64,000 nucleotides of DNA from Dorea sp. 5-2 (lineage in GTDB: Bacteria > Bacillota > Clostridia > Lachnospirales > Lachnospiraceae): assembly GCF_000403455.2 (NCBI RefSeq), contig NZ_KE159718.1:130261-194260 (forward strand), given 5' to 3'. Positions within the stretch are counted from its first letter, which is position 1. Each line of letters begins with the position of its first letter. Shown in pieces: positions 25,370 to 33,520 of the stretch. The position numbers were made by a program, and so were the translations under genes. Under the pieces are notes generated by a model. The model saw only the letters and a list, made by a program, of their open reading frames with translations, had not been told where the DNA came from and made no database searches.

Positions 25370-25391
25370 AAAGTCTAAGGAAAGTCTAAGG
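25370..25391 (-). promoter_or_regulatory. Tandem 11-bp repeat, probable response-regulator operator
   Basis: AAAGTCTAAGG occurs twice head to tail without a gap (on the minus strand CCTTAGACTTT twice). The 11-bp period fits two OmpR/PhoB-type monomers on one DNA face. A TATACC -10 candidate (25351-25356) places the -35 region inside the second repeat, as in class II activation. Confidence 0.6.
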
Positions 25392-25393
25392 AT

Positions 25394-25417
25394 AAAAAAG
25401 AGCTGCCAAAGCAGCCC
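25394..25417 (-). terminator. Terminator behind the histidine kinase gene
   Basis: GGGCTGC-TTT-GGCAGCTC is followed by TTTTTT on the minus strand, directly behind the kinase stop. It separates the regulator unit from the downstream transporter. Confidence 0.75.
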
Positions 25418-26314
25418 TTAATTAGTAGGAAATGTAATCTGTATGTCAAAGGTTTTGTTATGCAGATTTGCCGATATGCAGCCACCCATTTTTTTTGTCA
25501 ATTTTTTTGCGATTGCTAACCCTAAGCCTGTTGTCTTTTTGCTGCGTGACTGATCCGTAGTATAAAAGCGATCAAATAGATACGGAATATCTTCTTTACA
25601 TATCGTTTCAGAGTGGTTAGAAACAATTATTTGATAAGTCTTTTCTGTAAAGGAAGATATAATTTTATATTCTTTGTCACCGTGTATCAAAGCATTATAT
25701 ATGATATTAGAGAATACACGGCAAAGGGCTTCTTTATCAGCCCATATTATAAAAGGCGTATCTGGAATACGGATATCCAATGTAGCTGATTTTTTTTCAA
25801 AGTCACTATAATACATTGCAAGAACATCACGCAGACAACTATTTATATCTATCCTCTGCTGCATAAGTTTTAATTCATTTGCTTCAATCCTTGCAAATTC
25901 AAATAGCTGGTCAAGTAAAATTTTTACAGCAGTAATTCTTTCGTAAGCTATTTCAACATACTCCTTTTGTTCCGGTAACAGGTCTTGTTCCATAAGTAAT
26001 TGAATATATCCATTTGCCGTTGCAAGAGGTGTACGAAGATCATGTGAAAGGCTTGTAATCGTGTCTTTGAACAGCGCATTATTTTTTTTGATTTGTTGTC
26101 CCGTATCACGGTATCTTTCCAAAAGACAGTTGATACTTTCTGCTAAATGTTCCGTGCTTCTGTCAATCCTTTCTAACGTTATCTCTGTCCCCGTATCACG
26201 ACTACATAAAAAATCAATTTGATTTTTAATACGGTTAATCTGCTTTTTTTGTATACCCATTTTAATAAGTAATCCCAAACAACATATCATCAAAATCAGG
26301 CAAAAAATCCACAT
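25418..26314 (-). CDS. Sensor histidine kinase, short membrane anchor
   Basis: About 298 residues: one or two N-terminal membrane segments (FCLILMICCLGLLIKMGI) with hardly any outside loop, a HAMP-like linker, the H-box DTITSLSHDLRTPL (His acceptor), N-box NIIYNALIHG, and DRFYTTDQSRSKKTTGLGLAIAKK (F/G boxes; the G1 box is weak). This short-sensor type usually detects peptide antibiotics through a linked ABC transporter. ATG 26314 has AAGGTGAG upstream. Confidence 0.85.
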   Translation of the reverse strand: MWIFCLILMICCLGLLIKMGIQKKQINRIKNQIDFLCSRDTGTEITLERIDRSTEHLAESINCLLERYRDTGQQIKKNNALFKDTITSLSHDLRTPLATANGYIQLLMEQDLLPEQKEYVEIAYERITAVKILLDQLFEFARIEANELKLMQQRIDINSCLRDVLAMYYSDFEKKSATLDIRIPDTPFIIWADKEALCRVFSNIIYNALIHGDKEYKIISSFTEKTYQIIVSNHSETICKEDIPYLFDRFYTTDQSRSKKTTGLGLAIAKKLTKKMGGCISANLHNKTFDIQITFPTN

Positions 26315-26318
26315 AAAC

Positions 26319-27092
26319 TCACCTTCTTTCATGTTTTCTTAAATCTGCTTTCTGATAAATCCAATATGCCGCCCCTGTCGGGAAAAGAATATATGCTGCA
26401 ATCGTAATCAAAGTAGCTGATAACTGGATCATGGACAGGCTGATCTCCATTTGATCAGACAATCCGACAATCCAATACTTATAAAGTGAATACTCCAAAT
26501 CTAAAGCGGTACTTATCTTAGTTAAATATAGATACAGAGTTCCCAAAAGAAAAAATGACACAACTAATACAATATTGCGATAAGGAATTAAACAGCTTAA
26601 CAGCCATAGAAATGAGGAATACCCGATAAAACACAAAATCTGTAATATCAAATATCCACATATTCCCGTAAGCGAAAATTCAATATATGGCTGTTTTATC
26701 CATGTAGATAGTATAAATAAATACGCCATAAAAAAACTGAAAATGAGATAAAAGAGCGTAGCTATCCATAACGCAATCAATTTTCCAAAGAAAAAGTCGA
26801 ACCGGGAAACACCTTTCATAAATAAGATTTCATGTATACCTTTCTGATAATCCTCTGTAACATAAATCAGTTGGAAAATGGTCATAGGTATTACAAGGCT
26901 ATAATCCGAAAATAGAAACTCTGTAAAACCATTTAGCGAAGCAATGCCCCCTGTCAATCCGGCAGTTTTAACTGTATCATAATGATAAGTCAAAGCATAT
27001 GCAAACATAAAAAAAGTAGATAGCAAAAGGCAGAGAAAAAAAAGGCGGTTTTTACGAATACGGTATAACTCACTTTGAATAATCTGAAACAT
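26319..27092 (-). CDS. ABC-2 permease of the first transporter
   Basis: A 257-residue membrane protein with six segments (RLFFLCLLLSTFFMFAYAL to TLITIAAYILFPTGAAYWIY). ATG 27092 follows AGGAGG by 10 bases; the GTG at 27104 overlaps that site. It overlaps the ATPase gene by 23 bp and is followed directly by the kinase gene, which places it in a regulator-plus-transporter unit. Confidence 0.75.
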   Translation of the reverse strand: MFQIIQSELYRIRKNRLFFLCLLLSTFFMFAYALTYHYDTVKTAGLTGGIASLNGFTEFLFSDYSLVIPMTIFQLIYVTEDYQKGIHEILFMKGVSRFDFFFGKLIALWIATLFYLIFSFFMAYLFILSTWIKQPYIEFSLTGICGYLILQILCFIGYSSFLWLLSCLIPYRNIVLVVSFFLLGTLYLYLTKISTALDLEYSLYKYWIVGLSDQMEISLSMIQLSATLITIAAYILFPTGAAYWIYQKADLRKHERR

Positions 27093-27981
27093 TTTTTGCT
27101 TCACCTCCTGCTAATGCTGATAGGAACGTTTGTGGGTTCATTCCAGCAATTCCAATTTCGCATACTTCAATACCGGAAGATACTAATTTTGTGTTTATTT
27201 TCGACGAATAGGACACGGGACAAAATACTCTGATTAAATCGTCCCCCAAGACTTCATACTGCGGAAACTCATTTTGAATCACTGTAATGGCTTTCTCTAC
27301 CTGTGGTGTTCTGATTTTTATGCACCGTTTACATTCTTCATCTATTTTATGGGGCGTCAATTCAGCCTTTAACTTTCCGTCAGCAAGAATACCATATCTT
27401 TTTACAATCCGGGACGCTAATTCATAATCCTGTCCAGTCAATAAAATCGTCGTATTTCTTTCTTCATTTAGTGAAGAAATAATTGATAAAAGATTTTCAC
27501 ATTCCTGTGTGTCAAGTCCTTGAAATGGGTCGTCCAATAAGATGAAATCCGGCTTTCCTAATAAGGCTATCCCTAAATTTATCTTTTTTTGTACATATAA
27601 CGGCAAGTGACAGACTGCCTTTTCTTCAGTAAAGTTTAAATCAAGCTCTTTGTCAAAATTCTTTTGCAGCACTCCATATGACAGCGCAAAATAATGCAGC
27701 ATATCCAAAGCCGACATTTTACCAATAGAGTACGGTTTTTGCGGAACATAGCCAATTCTGCGCTTTTCCTGTAAATAGTCAGAGTTTCCAAACAGTTTGA
27801 TTGCTCCTGTCTGTGGAATGACTGTGCCTGTCAGTATTTGCAGTAACAAGGTCTTTCCAGCATTATGTCCGCCGTAAAGCATATATATTTCCCCACGTTT
27901 TACTTGTAGGGATATATCGGTTATACCCTTGCAATCGGGAAAAATATAAGATATATTTTTCAATTCTAAAGCAGTTTCCAT
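27070..27981 (-). CDS. ABC transporter ATPase of the first transporter
   Basis: 303 residues with Walker A YGGHNAGKTL (His and Ala replace the usual residues), Q-loop VPQKPYSIG, a weak signature LPLYVQKKINLG in place of LSGGQ, Walker B FILLDDPFQGLD (second acidic residue D in place of E), and a DUF4162-like C-terminal part. The degenerate signature and the Glu-to-Asp change suggest slow or regulatory ATP use, perhaps a sensing rather than pumping role. ATG 27981 follows GGGGA. Confidence 0.75.
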   Translation of the reverse strand: METALELKNISYIFPDCKGITDISLQVKRGEIYMLYGGHNAGKTLLLQILTGTVIPQTGAIKLFGNSDYLQEKRRIGYVPQKPYSIGKMSALDMLHYFALSYGVLQKNFDKELDLNFTEEKAVCHLPLYVQKKINLGIALLGKPDFILLDDPFQGLDTQECENLLSIISSLNEERNTTILLTGQDYELASRIVKRYGILADGKLKAELTPHKIDEECKRCIKIRTPQVEKAITVIQNEFPQYEVLGDDLIRVFCPVSYSSKINTKLVSSGIEVCEIGIAGMNPQTFLSALAGGEAKNVSDYSK

Positions 27982-27996
27982 TTGTATCATTCCCCG

Positions 27997-28674
27997 CTAA
28001 TCCTGCATTTTAAACCCTAATCCCCAAACAGTTTGTATATACTGTCCCTGCGGATTGGCTTTCAGAAACTTTTTGCGCAAATTGCTGATATGAACATTGA
28101 TTGCGTTATCATCACCAAGAAATTCTTCATTCCAAACACTTTCAAATATATTATTTTTTGTAAACACCTTGTTTGGAGAGGACATGAGTAATTGCAGTAT
28201 CAAATATTCATATTTTGTCAAACTGATTGGAGTATCTTTGATTTTTACTTCTAAGGTGTCAGTATTTAAAGTCAAATCTTTAAAACATAGGACAGTTTCG
28301 CATATTCTGTTTTTCTGATAACGTCGTAATACAGCTTCTATACGAACAAGAAGCTCTGCATTATCAAAGGGTTTCACAAGATAATCGTCTGCACCATTTT
28401 TTATTAAATTGATCCGACTGTCAATATCCGTTTTAGCAGATACTCCAATGACGGGAATATCTGCTTTTTTTCTAAATTCTTCCAATACTATTTCCCCGGA
28501 AAGTCCGGGTAACATTAAATCAAGCAGAACTAAATCAAATTGTTGCTTTTCTAAAATCAAAAGTGCTTCACTTCCAGAGTAAGCAGAAACAACTTTATAG
28601 TTATTTTGAAATAGTAGCCGCTTTATCATATCACTAAGCAATACATCATCTTCAACAATCAAAATATTTGACAT
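27997..28674 (-). CDS. OmpR-type response regulator
   Basis: 225 residues: receiver domain with the phospho-acceptor Asp in FDLVLLDLMLPGLSG, Lys in DYLVKPF, and a winged-helix output domain ending QTVWGLGFKM. It leads the operon with the first ABC transporter and the kinase at 25418-26314. The repeat at 25370-25391 is its likely target. Confidence 0.9.
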   Translation of the reverse strand: MSNILIVEDDVLLSDMIKRLLFQNNYKVVSAYSGSEALLILEKQQFDLVLLDLMLPGLSGEIVLEEFRKKADIPVIGVSAKTDIDSRINLIKNGADDYLVKPFDNAELLVRIEAVLRRYQKNRICETVLCFKDLTLNTDTLEVKIKDTPISLTKYEYLILQLLMSSPNKVFTKNNIFESVWNEEFLGDDNAINVHISNLRKKFLKANPQGQYIQTVWGLGFKMQD

Positions 28675-28678
28675 TTGA

Positions 28679-28861
28679 TTACGCCTTATCCTTTCTTCGC
28701 TTATCCATTGGCTTCTCTGCGTCCTTTGGTATCAGCCACAAGCGACTAAACTTTGCCACACCGGGTATGCGGTTTTCCTCGCATAACTTCTGTACCCGTC
28801 GTTCTGAAATTCCCCATTTTTTGGCTGCTTCCGGGGCAGAAATATATTCTAACATCTTCAT
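28679..28861 (-). CDS. Excisionase-like helix-turn-helix protein
   Basis: 60 residues: MKMLEYISAPEAAKKWGISE, RRVQKLCEENRIPG, a MerR/excisionase-type DNA-binding fold. It ends 5 bp before the response regulator start and may be co-transcribed. It is divergent from the XRE gene at 29018 across a 156-bp AT-rich gap. Confidence 0.7.
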   Translation of the reverse strand: MKMLEYISAPEAAKKWGISERRVQKLCEENRIPGVAKFSRLWLIPKDAEKPMDKRRKDKA

Positions 28862-29017
28862 TCACCCTTTCTCTAACCTCTATCAGTATAATTGTATGCG
28901 TCTAACCGAATAATTTCAAGATACTTTTTGTTAAGTTTGGGAATTATTTTAGTTAACCAATAGAACTGTGTAGACATATCCAAAAAGAAAGGTGAACAGT
29001 AGAATGTAAGAGGGTGA

Positions 29018-29380
29018 ATGAATATGGCAAAAAGACCAGTACCACAATATGATTTTAAGGCTTTTGGTGAAGCAATCAAAGCGGCGCGTAAAGGGCGCAA
29101 GGAGAGCCGGAAAAAGGTATGCGACGAAATGTATATATCCCCGCGTTACCTTGCGAATATTGAGAACAAGGGGCAGCACCCCAGCGTACAAATATTCTTT
29201 GAGCTTATGCTCCGCTATGATATATCCGTAGACCAGCTCCTTTTTTCGGAAAAGGAAGCGGAAAAATCCACGCAGCGGCGGCAGCTTGATACATTGCTTG
29301 ACAGCATGGATAAGAAAGACTTAACGATTATCACCGCTACGGCTAAAGGAATACAGGAAGCTAAAGGGACAGACGATTAG
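29018..29380 (+). CDS. XRE-family helix-turn-helix regulator
   Basis: 120 residues with an HTH_3 domain near residues 13-68 (FGEAIKAARKGRKESRKKVC, MYISPRYLANIENKGQHPS) and a helical tail (LDTLLDSMDKKDLTIITATA). Such regulators stand ahead of the mobilisation genes in this ICE family. ATG 29018 or 29024 (MAKRPVPQYDF) could be used; GAGGGTG precedes both. Confidence 0.85.
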   Translation: MNMAKRPVPQYDFKAFGEAIKAARKGRKESRKKVCDEMYISPRYLANIENKGQHPSVQIFFELMLRYDISVDQLLFSEKEAEKSTQRRQLDTLLDSMDKKDLTIITATAKGIQEAKGTDD

Positions 29381-29510
29381 ACCGCTGTTCCTTTTTTCCG
29401 TTGCTGTTTAGGATAGTTGCAGCCGTTTTTGTGCTGCAATATTTTTTTGCGCCAAATTCAGAGAAAAATGCAACAAATAAGCTCTTTTCAAGGGGATAGG
29501 GAGTAGAATA

Positions 29511-29598
29511 GCAAGCATAGGAAAAGAGTAGCCTTTTCCGTATTTCTGCCCGCCCTGTCGGTCAGAAATTGCTTGTTGGGAAGTGTCCCAAACCCTCT
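29511..29598 (+). repeat. Three-hairpin module, copy 1 (oriT candidate)
   Basis: In order: GGAAAAG/CTTTTCC stem, ATTTCTG/CAGAAAT stem, TTGGGA-AGTG-TCCCAA stem. It stands 26 bp before mobC. The first 31 and last 30 bases recur (one change) at 38314-38411 on the other strand, while the middle stem differs there but still pairs. No gene lies in 29381-29624. Confidence 0.7.
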
Positions 29599-29624
29599 AT
29601 GAGAACGGAAAGGAGCGAAAAACC

Positions 29625-29954
29625 ATGAACGGACGCAAAAGGACGGTACAGGTCAAATTTTATGTGACAGAGGAAGAACGGAAATTGATTGAGGAAAAAA
29701 TGAAGCTCGTCCCCACAAACAACATGGCGGCATATCTGCGCAAAATCGCCATTGACGGGTACATTATCCAAGTAGACCACACGGACATAAAGGCAATGAC
29801 AGCGGAGATACAGAAAATCGGGGTGAATGTCAATCAGATCGCACGCCGCGTAAACGCGACGGGGAACGCCTACAAAGAGGATATAGAGGAAATCAAGGGG
29901 GTGCTTGCGGAAATATGGCGGTTACAAAGATTAAGCCTGTTAAAAGCACTTTGA
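29625..29954 (+). CDS. mobC: MobC relaxosome accessory protein
   Basis: 109 residues: MNGRKRTVQVKFYVTEEERK is a ribbon-helix-helix start, then LVPTNNMAAYLRKIAIDGYI and VNVNQIARRVNATGN, the MobC (bacterial mobilisation protein) motif. ATG 29625 follows GGAAAGGAG; the earlier ATG at 29583 adds 14 residues inside the hairpin region. It binds oriT and helps the relaxase, whose gene overlaps it by 40 bp. Confidence 0.9.
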   Translation: MNGRKRTVQVKFYVTEEERKLIEEKMKLVPTNNMAAYLRKIAIDGYIIQVDHTDIKAMTAEIQKIGVNVNQIARRVNATGNAYKEDIEEIKGVLAEIWRLQRLSLLKAL

Positions 29955-31267
29955 GCAAAGCCCTTGACTATATCGAAAACCCGGACAAGACGGACAATCA
30001 AATGCTCATATCCTCTTTCGGGTGCAGCTATGAAACGGCAGATATTGAGTTTGGCTATACCCTTTCGCAAGCGCGGGATAAGGGGAACAATTTAGCCTTT
30101 CACTTGATACAGTCCTTTGCGCCGGGGGAAGTGGACTATCAGAAAGCCCATGAGATCGGGCGGCAGCTTGCCGACGCGGTAACAAAGGGGCAGCATGAAT
30201 ATGTACTCACGACGCACATTGACAAGGGGCATATCCATAATCACATTATTTTCTGCGCGGTCAACTTCGTAGATCATCACAAGTACGTTTCCAACAAAAG
30301 GACGTATTACGGCATACGCAACATGAGTGACAAGCTGTGCCGGGATAACGGGCTTTCCGTTGTTGTCCCCGGCAAGGGCAGCAAGGGAAAGAGCTATGCG
30401 GAGTACCAAGCGGAGAAAACCGGGACAAGCTGGAAAGGCAAGCTAAAAATCGCAGTTGACGCGCTCATTCCCCAAGTGTCCAGTTTTGAGGAATTATTGC
30501 AGCGGTTACAGGCGGCGGGCTATGAGATCAAGCCGGGAAAATATATCTCATGCCGCGCACCGGGGCAGGAACGGTTTACCCGCCTGAAAACCCTCGGCGC
30601 AGATTATACAGAGGAAGCCATAAAAGAACGGATAGCGGGCAAGCGCACCCGTGCTGCCAAAGCTCCAAAGGCAGAACGCAAAGGCGTTAATCTTCTCATT
30701 GACATTGAAAACAGTATCAAGGCGCAGCAGAGCCGGGGCTATGAACAGTGGGCGAAAATCCACAATCTGAAACAGGCGGCAAAGACTATGAACTTCCTCA
30801 CCGAAAATAAAATCGAACAGTACGCCGATCTGCTCACCCGGATAGAGGAAATCACGGCAGCAAGCGAACAGGCGGGGGACAGCTTAAAGGACGTGGAAAA
30901 GCGGCTTTCCGATATGGCGGTGCTTATCAAGAATGTCACTACCTACCAAAAGACAAAGCCCCTCTATGAAGCCTACCGTAAAGCCCGGAACAAGGAGAAA
31001 TACCGGGCAGAGCATGAACGGGGTATTATCCTCCATGAAGCGGCAGCAAAGGCACTAAAGACGGCGCAGATCGGCGGCAAGCTCCCTAGCATCCCTGCCC
31101 TGCAAGCAGAGTATGAAAAGCTGCAAGCGCAGAAAGAAAGCCTTTACGCCGATTATGGAAAGCTGAAAAAACAGGTTCAGGAATATGACGTTATCAAGCG
31201 GAACATAGACAGCATTTTACAGGCAGAGAAGCAGCCGGAACGGGAACGGCAGACAGAGCGCGGATAA
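29915..31267 (+). CDS. MobP-type relaxase of the ICE
   Basis: 450 residues. The N-terminal relaxase domain has a candidate tyrosine near ALDYIENP and the HUH-type motif THIDKGHIHNHIIF (three His). The C-terminal 200 residues are charged and helical (EIKPGKYISCRAPGQERF, then coiled-coil-like). It nicks one strand at oriT and leads it through the type IV channel. The tail ends in QPERERQTERG, much like the relaxase of the nested element (EPERGKGRENER). Confidence 0.9.
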   Translation: MAVTKIKPVKSTLSKALDYIENPDKTDNQMLISSFGCSYETADIEFGYTLSQARDKGNNLAFHLIQSFAPGEVDYQKAHEIGRQLADAVTKGQHEYVLTTHIDKGHIHNHIIFCAVNFVDHHKYVSNKRTYYGIRNMSDKLCRDNGLSVVVPGKGSKGKSYAEYQAEKTGTSWKGKLKIAVDALIPQVSSFEELLQRLQAAGYEIKPGKYISCRAPGQERFTRLKTLGADYTEEAIKERIAGKRTRAAKAPKAERKGVNLLIDIENSIKAQQSRGYEQWAKIHNLKQAAKTMNFLTENKIEQYADLLTRIEEITAASEQAGDSLKDVEKRLSDMAVLIKNVTTYQKTKPLYEAYRKARNKEKYRAEHERGIILHEAAAKALKTAQIGGKLPSIPALQAEYEKLQAQKESLYADYGKLKKQVQEYDVIKRNIDSILQAEKQPERERQTERG

Positions 31268-31363
31268 AGATATGGACACTATTGATTTTTGATTTCTTAT
31301 AACATATAATAGGAACTGAAAATTCAAGAAATAAGTCAATCAATAGTTGTGAGGTGTTCAATT

Positions 31364-31783
31364 ATGAATGAAAGAGAAAGAATAATTCGTTTGTGGTTTG
31401 ATATGTGGTTGCAGCAAAAAGATTTAGGAATAAATGCTATTTTTACGGAAGATGTGGTTTACATTGAAAGTTGGAGTCCCAAATACGAAAACCGCGCAAT
31501 GGTAGCGCATTGGTTCAAAGAATGGAATACGCGTGGAAAGGTTCTTGTGTGGGAAATAAAACAGTATTTTCATAAAGGAAATCAGACAATAGTGGAATGG
31601 TATTTTAAGAACCAAATGAATAATGGTAACATAGAGGAATTTGACGGAATATCACTTATTGAATGGACACCCGATAACAAAATAAAATTTCTAAAAGAGT
31701 TTGGCTGTAATCTGAATAATTATAATCCGTATCAAAAAAGTGATGTACCACAATTTAGAAATGAAAAAGCTAATTGGTTCTGA
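31364..31783 (+). CDS. SnoaL/NTF2-like protein (cargo)
   Basis: 139 residues: MNERERIIRLWFDMWLQQKD, TEDVVYIESWSPKYENRAMV, VEWYFKNQM, a typical NTF2-fold pattern as in nuclear transport factor 2-like/SnoaL proteins. ATG 31364 follows GAGGTG. The AT-rich codon use differs from its GC-rich neighbours, suggesting a separate acquisition. Ligand unknown. Confidence 0.75.
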   Translation: MNERERIIRLWFDMWLQQKDLGINAIFTEDVVYIESWSPKYENRAMVAHWFKEWNTRGKVLVWEIKQYFHKGNQTIVEWYFKNQMNNGNIEEFDGISLIEWTPDNKIKFLKEFGCNLNNYNPYQKSDVPQFRNEKANWF

Positions 31784-31813
31784 TTGAGCAATTTCACTTT
31801 ACCAAAGAAAATA

Positions 31814-31860
31814 AAACCGGGACGCGGTAGCTTTTCAGTAGCCACCGCGCCCCGGTTTTT
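31814..31860. terminator. Bidirectional terminator between plus and minus gene blocks
   Basis: AAACCGGG, CGCGGT pairs with ACCGCG, CCCCGGTTT with one mismatch; T follows on the plus strand and A precedes. It separates the relaxase/NTF2 unit from the minus-strand transfer module. Confidence 0.8.
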
Positions 31861-31981
31861 TATGGGTGCAAAGATTGGATTGTTACGCAATAGGACGGCA
31901 TTTTCTGGGGTAAAGGTATAAATCCCTTACTGTTTCATTTTTCCGCCCGGAAAGCCGCATAAATCAAAGCTTATTTCGCCC

Positions 31982-32347
31982 CTATCGCGTAACATTCGCT
32001 CTCATTTTCCTCATGCGCTCGGCGGTCTGTCTGCGGGTGATACGCTTCCGGCAGTCCGGGCAGTAAATCGCCCGGTTGGAGCTGGACGCAAAGGGCGCAC
32101 CGCACACGCTACAACGGCGCATATCCTCCGCATGGTAAAGCTCGGCGTACAGCTCCTTATCTGCGGGCAGCACCGCGATACGGAACCATTTACAGAGCAG
32201 GGAATAGGAAATGAGCTGTGGGCATACGCAAGTGTCCCCGTCGTCCAGCAGGATACAGTTCCCGTTATCATAATTGCAGCACGTCCGGCGTACAAGGGCA
32301 TTGACTTTCCGGCTTTGGGGCGGCGTGAGCCGCTTAATGTCGCTCAT
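31982..32347 (-). CDS. Cysteine-rich VLP domain protein (ICE copy)
   Basis: 121 residues: CCNYDNGNCILLDDGDTCVC, then ISYSLLCKWFRIAVLP and a zinc ribbon CSVCGAPF, YCPDCRKR. The VLP triplet gives the family name. It overlaps the TTRAP gene by 4 bp. A second member is at 57343-57729 (CCNYDNGNCIVLDNGEPCVC), with strong similarity along the first two thirds. Function unknown, probably zinc-binding. Confidence 0.85.
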   Translation of the reverse strand: MSDIKRLTPPQSRKVNALVRRTCCNYDNGNCILLDDGDTCVCPQLISYSLLCKWFRIAVLPADKELYAELYHAEDMRRCSVCGAPFASSSNRAIYCPDCRKRITRRQTAERMRKMRANVTR

Positions 32348-32559
32348 ACCTCGTCGGCGGGGTAAAGGGCAAGCCCCGCAAATTCCGCTTCGGTCATGCG
32401 CCCCACTTTGGCAAGGGTGCGGGCGGCAAAATCCCGCATTTCCCCGTCCATAAAGGGCAGCGCGGCGTTCATAGCCAAGATAAGCCCCTCCTTGCTGCCT
32501 GTCATGTAGATACTCAAAAGGTTGGTTTCCTCCACCGTGAAATTGTTATATTTGTTCAT
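32344..32559 (-). CDS. Transposon-transfer assisting (TTRAP) family protein
   Basis: 71 residues: MNKYNNFTVEETNLLSIYMT, GSKEGLILAMNAALPFMDGE, MRDFAARTLAKVGRMTEAEF. This is the TTRAP family seen in Tn1549-type ICEs. ATG 32559 follows GGAGG by 7 bases. Role in transfer is known only from association. Confidence 0.8.
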   Translation of the reverse strand: MNKYNNFTVEETNLLSIYMTGSKEGLILAMNAALPFMDGEMRDFAARTLAKVGRMTEAEFAGLALYPADEV

Positions 32560-32561
32560 GC

Positions 32562-33518
32562 TCATACCTCCAATCCGTGATTTTTTGTTTTCGCCGCCGT
32601 TTTCTTCGGGGCGGTTTTCTTTTTATCCTGTGCAAGCTGCGCCCGGACAGAGGGGCGGGGCTTCCTTATCTGCCTGTCCCGGTTCTCGTCCTTGCCGATC
32701 AGCGCGTATGTACCGTGCCTGTCCTTGATCTGCGAAAAGGAAAGTGTCTTATAGGGCAGCATAGAAAAAAGGCGGTCGGTGTCCTTTGTGGTAGCAATCT
32801 GCGTAAAGTAGGGGGACAGTTCCACCATGAAATGAGATTTATCCGGGCTGTTCGGGGCGCTTAACTCTTTCATTTTCCCTACAATGCGCCGTGCTTCCGT
32901 TTCGATCAGCCCGTCGCGCAATGCCGCGGTATGCGTTTCCAAGTCCCCCGGAACCGCCGACTGTTCCCGGCTGCGCCTTTCCTCCCGTAACAGGGATTGC
33001 AGGGCTTCCGGGTCATTGGGGATTGCTTCAAAGCGTTCAAACTTTCCAAGCTGCGGATTGGGGGAAGCGTCAAAGGGTCGCGCCGCTGGCTGCTCCCGTT
33101 CCCCATGCTCATAGATAAGCATATAGTTATCAGCGGGTAATGCCTGTTCGGTGATGTGCTTATAATGCTGCTGGTAGTCCAGCTCATAGAGATTGCCCGT
33201 GATCTTCCCGTCCTGTATGCCTGTAAGCTCCACGGCATAGGCAAGTACCCTGTCGCGGGTCTGTTCCCCGTAAAACTTCCATGTGTTGTGTTCCCGCGTG
33301 TCTTTCAGAAAAGCGTCGCGCTCCTTAATACAGCACGTCCCGGACGGGCGGGAAAACCACAAAAGCATTTTATCCCCGGCATTAGGGCTTTCTGCCGCCC
33401 GCTTTATAATCTCTTTGTCAATGTCAAAATCACTCTGATAAAAAGCGGTGTTCTGCTTCATGATCGCTTCAAGGGAAGCGGTCACGTCCACGTTTTCAAA
33501 TTTATTCAGTTTCCCCAT
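32562..33518 (-). CDS. ICE conserved protein with the same basic tail as its neighbour
   Basis: 318 residues without membrane segments. I recognise it only as a Tn1549-family conserved protein (DUF3849/DUF4316-like region). Its C-terminus RPSVRAQLAQDKKKTAPKKT resembles the C-terminus of the 1561-residue protein encoded directly upstream (KPSIRAQLKADKERAAQKK). The two genes are 2 bp apart, so they are co-expressed. Confidence 0.6.
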   Translation of the reverse strand: MGKLNKFENVDVTASLEAIMKQNTAFYQSDFDIDKEIIKRAAESPNAGDKMLLWFSRPSGTCCIKERDAFLKDTREHNTWKFYGEQTRDRVLAYAVELTGIQDGKITGNLYELDYQQHYKHITEQALPADNYMLIYEHGEREQPAARPFDASPNPQLGKFERFEAIPNDPEALQSLLREERRSREQSAVPGDLETHTAALRDGLIETEARRIVGKMKELSAPNSPDKSHFMVELSPYFTQIATTKDTDRLFSMLPYKTLSFSQIKDRHGTYALIGKDENRDRQIRKPRPSVRAQLAQDKKKTAPKKTAAKTKNHGLEV

Positions 33519-33520
33519 AA

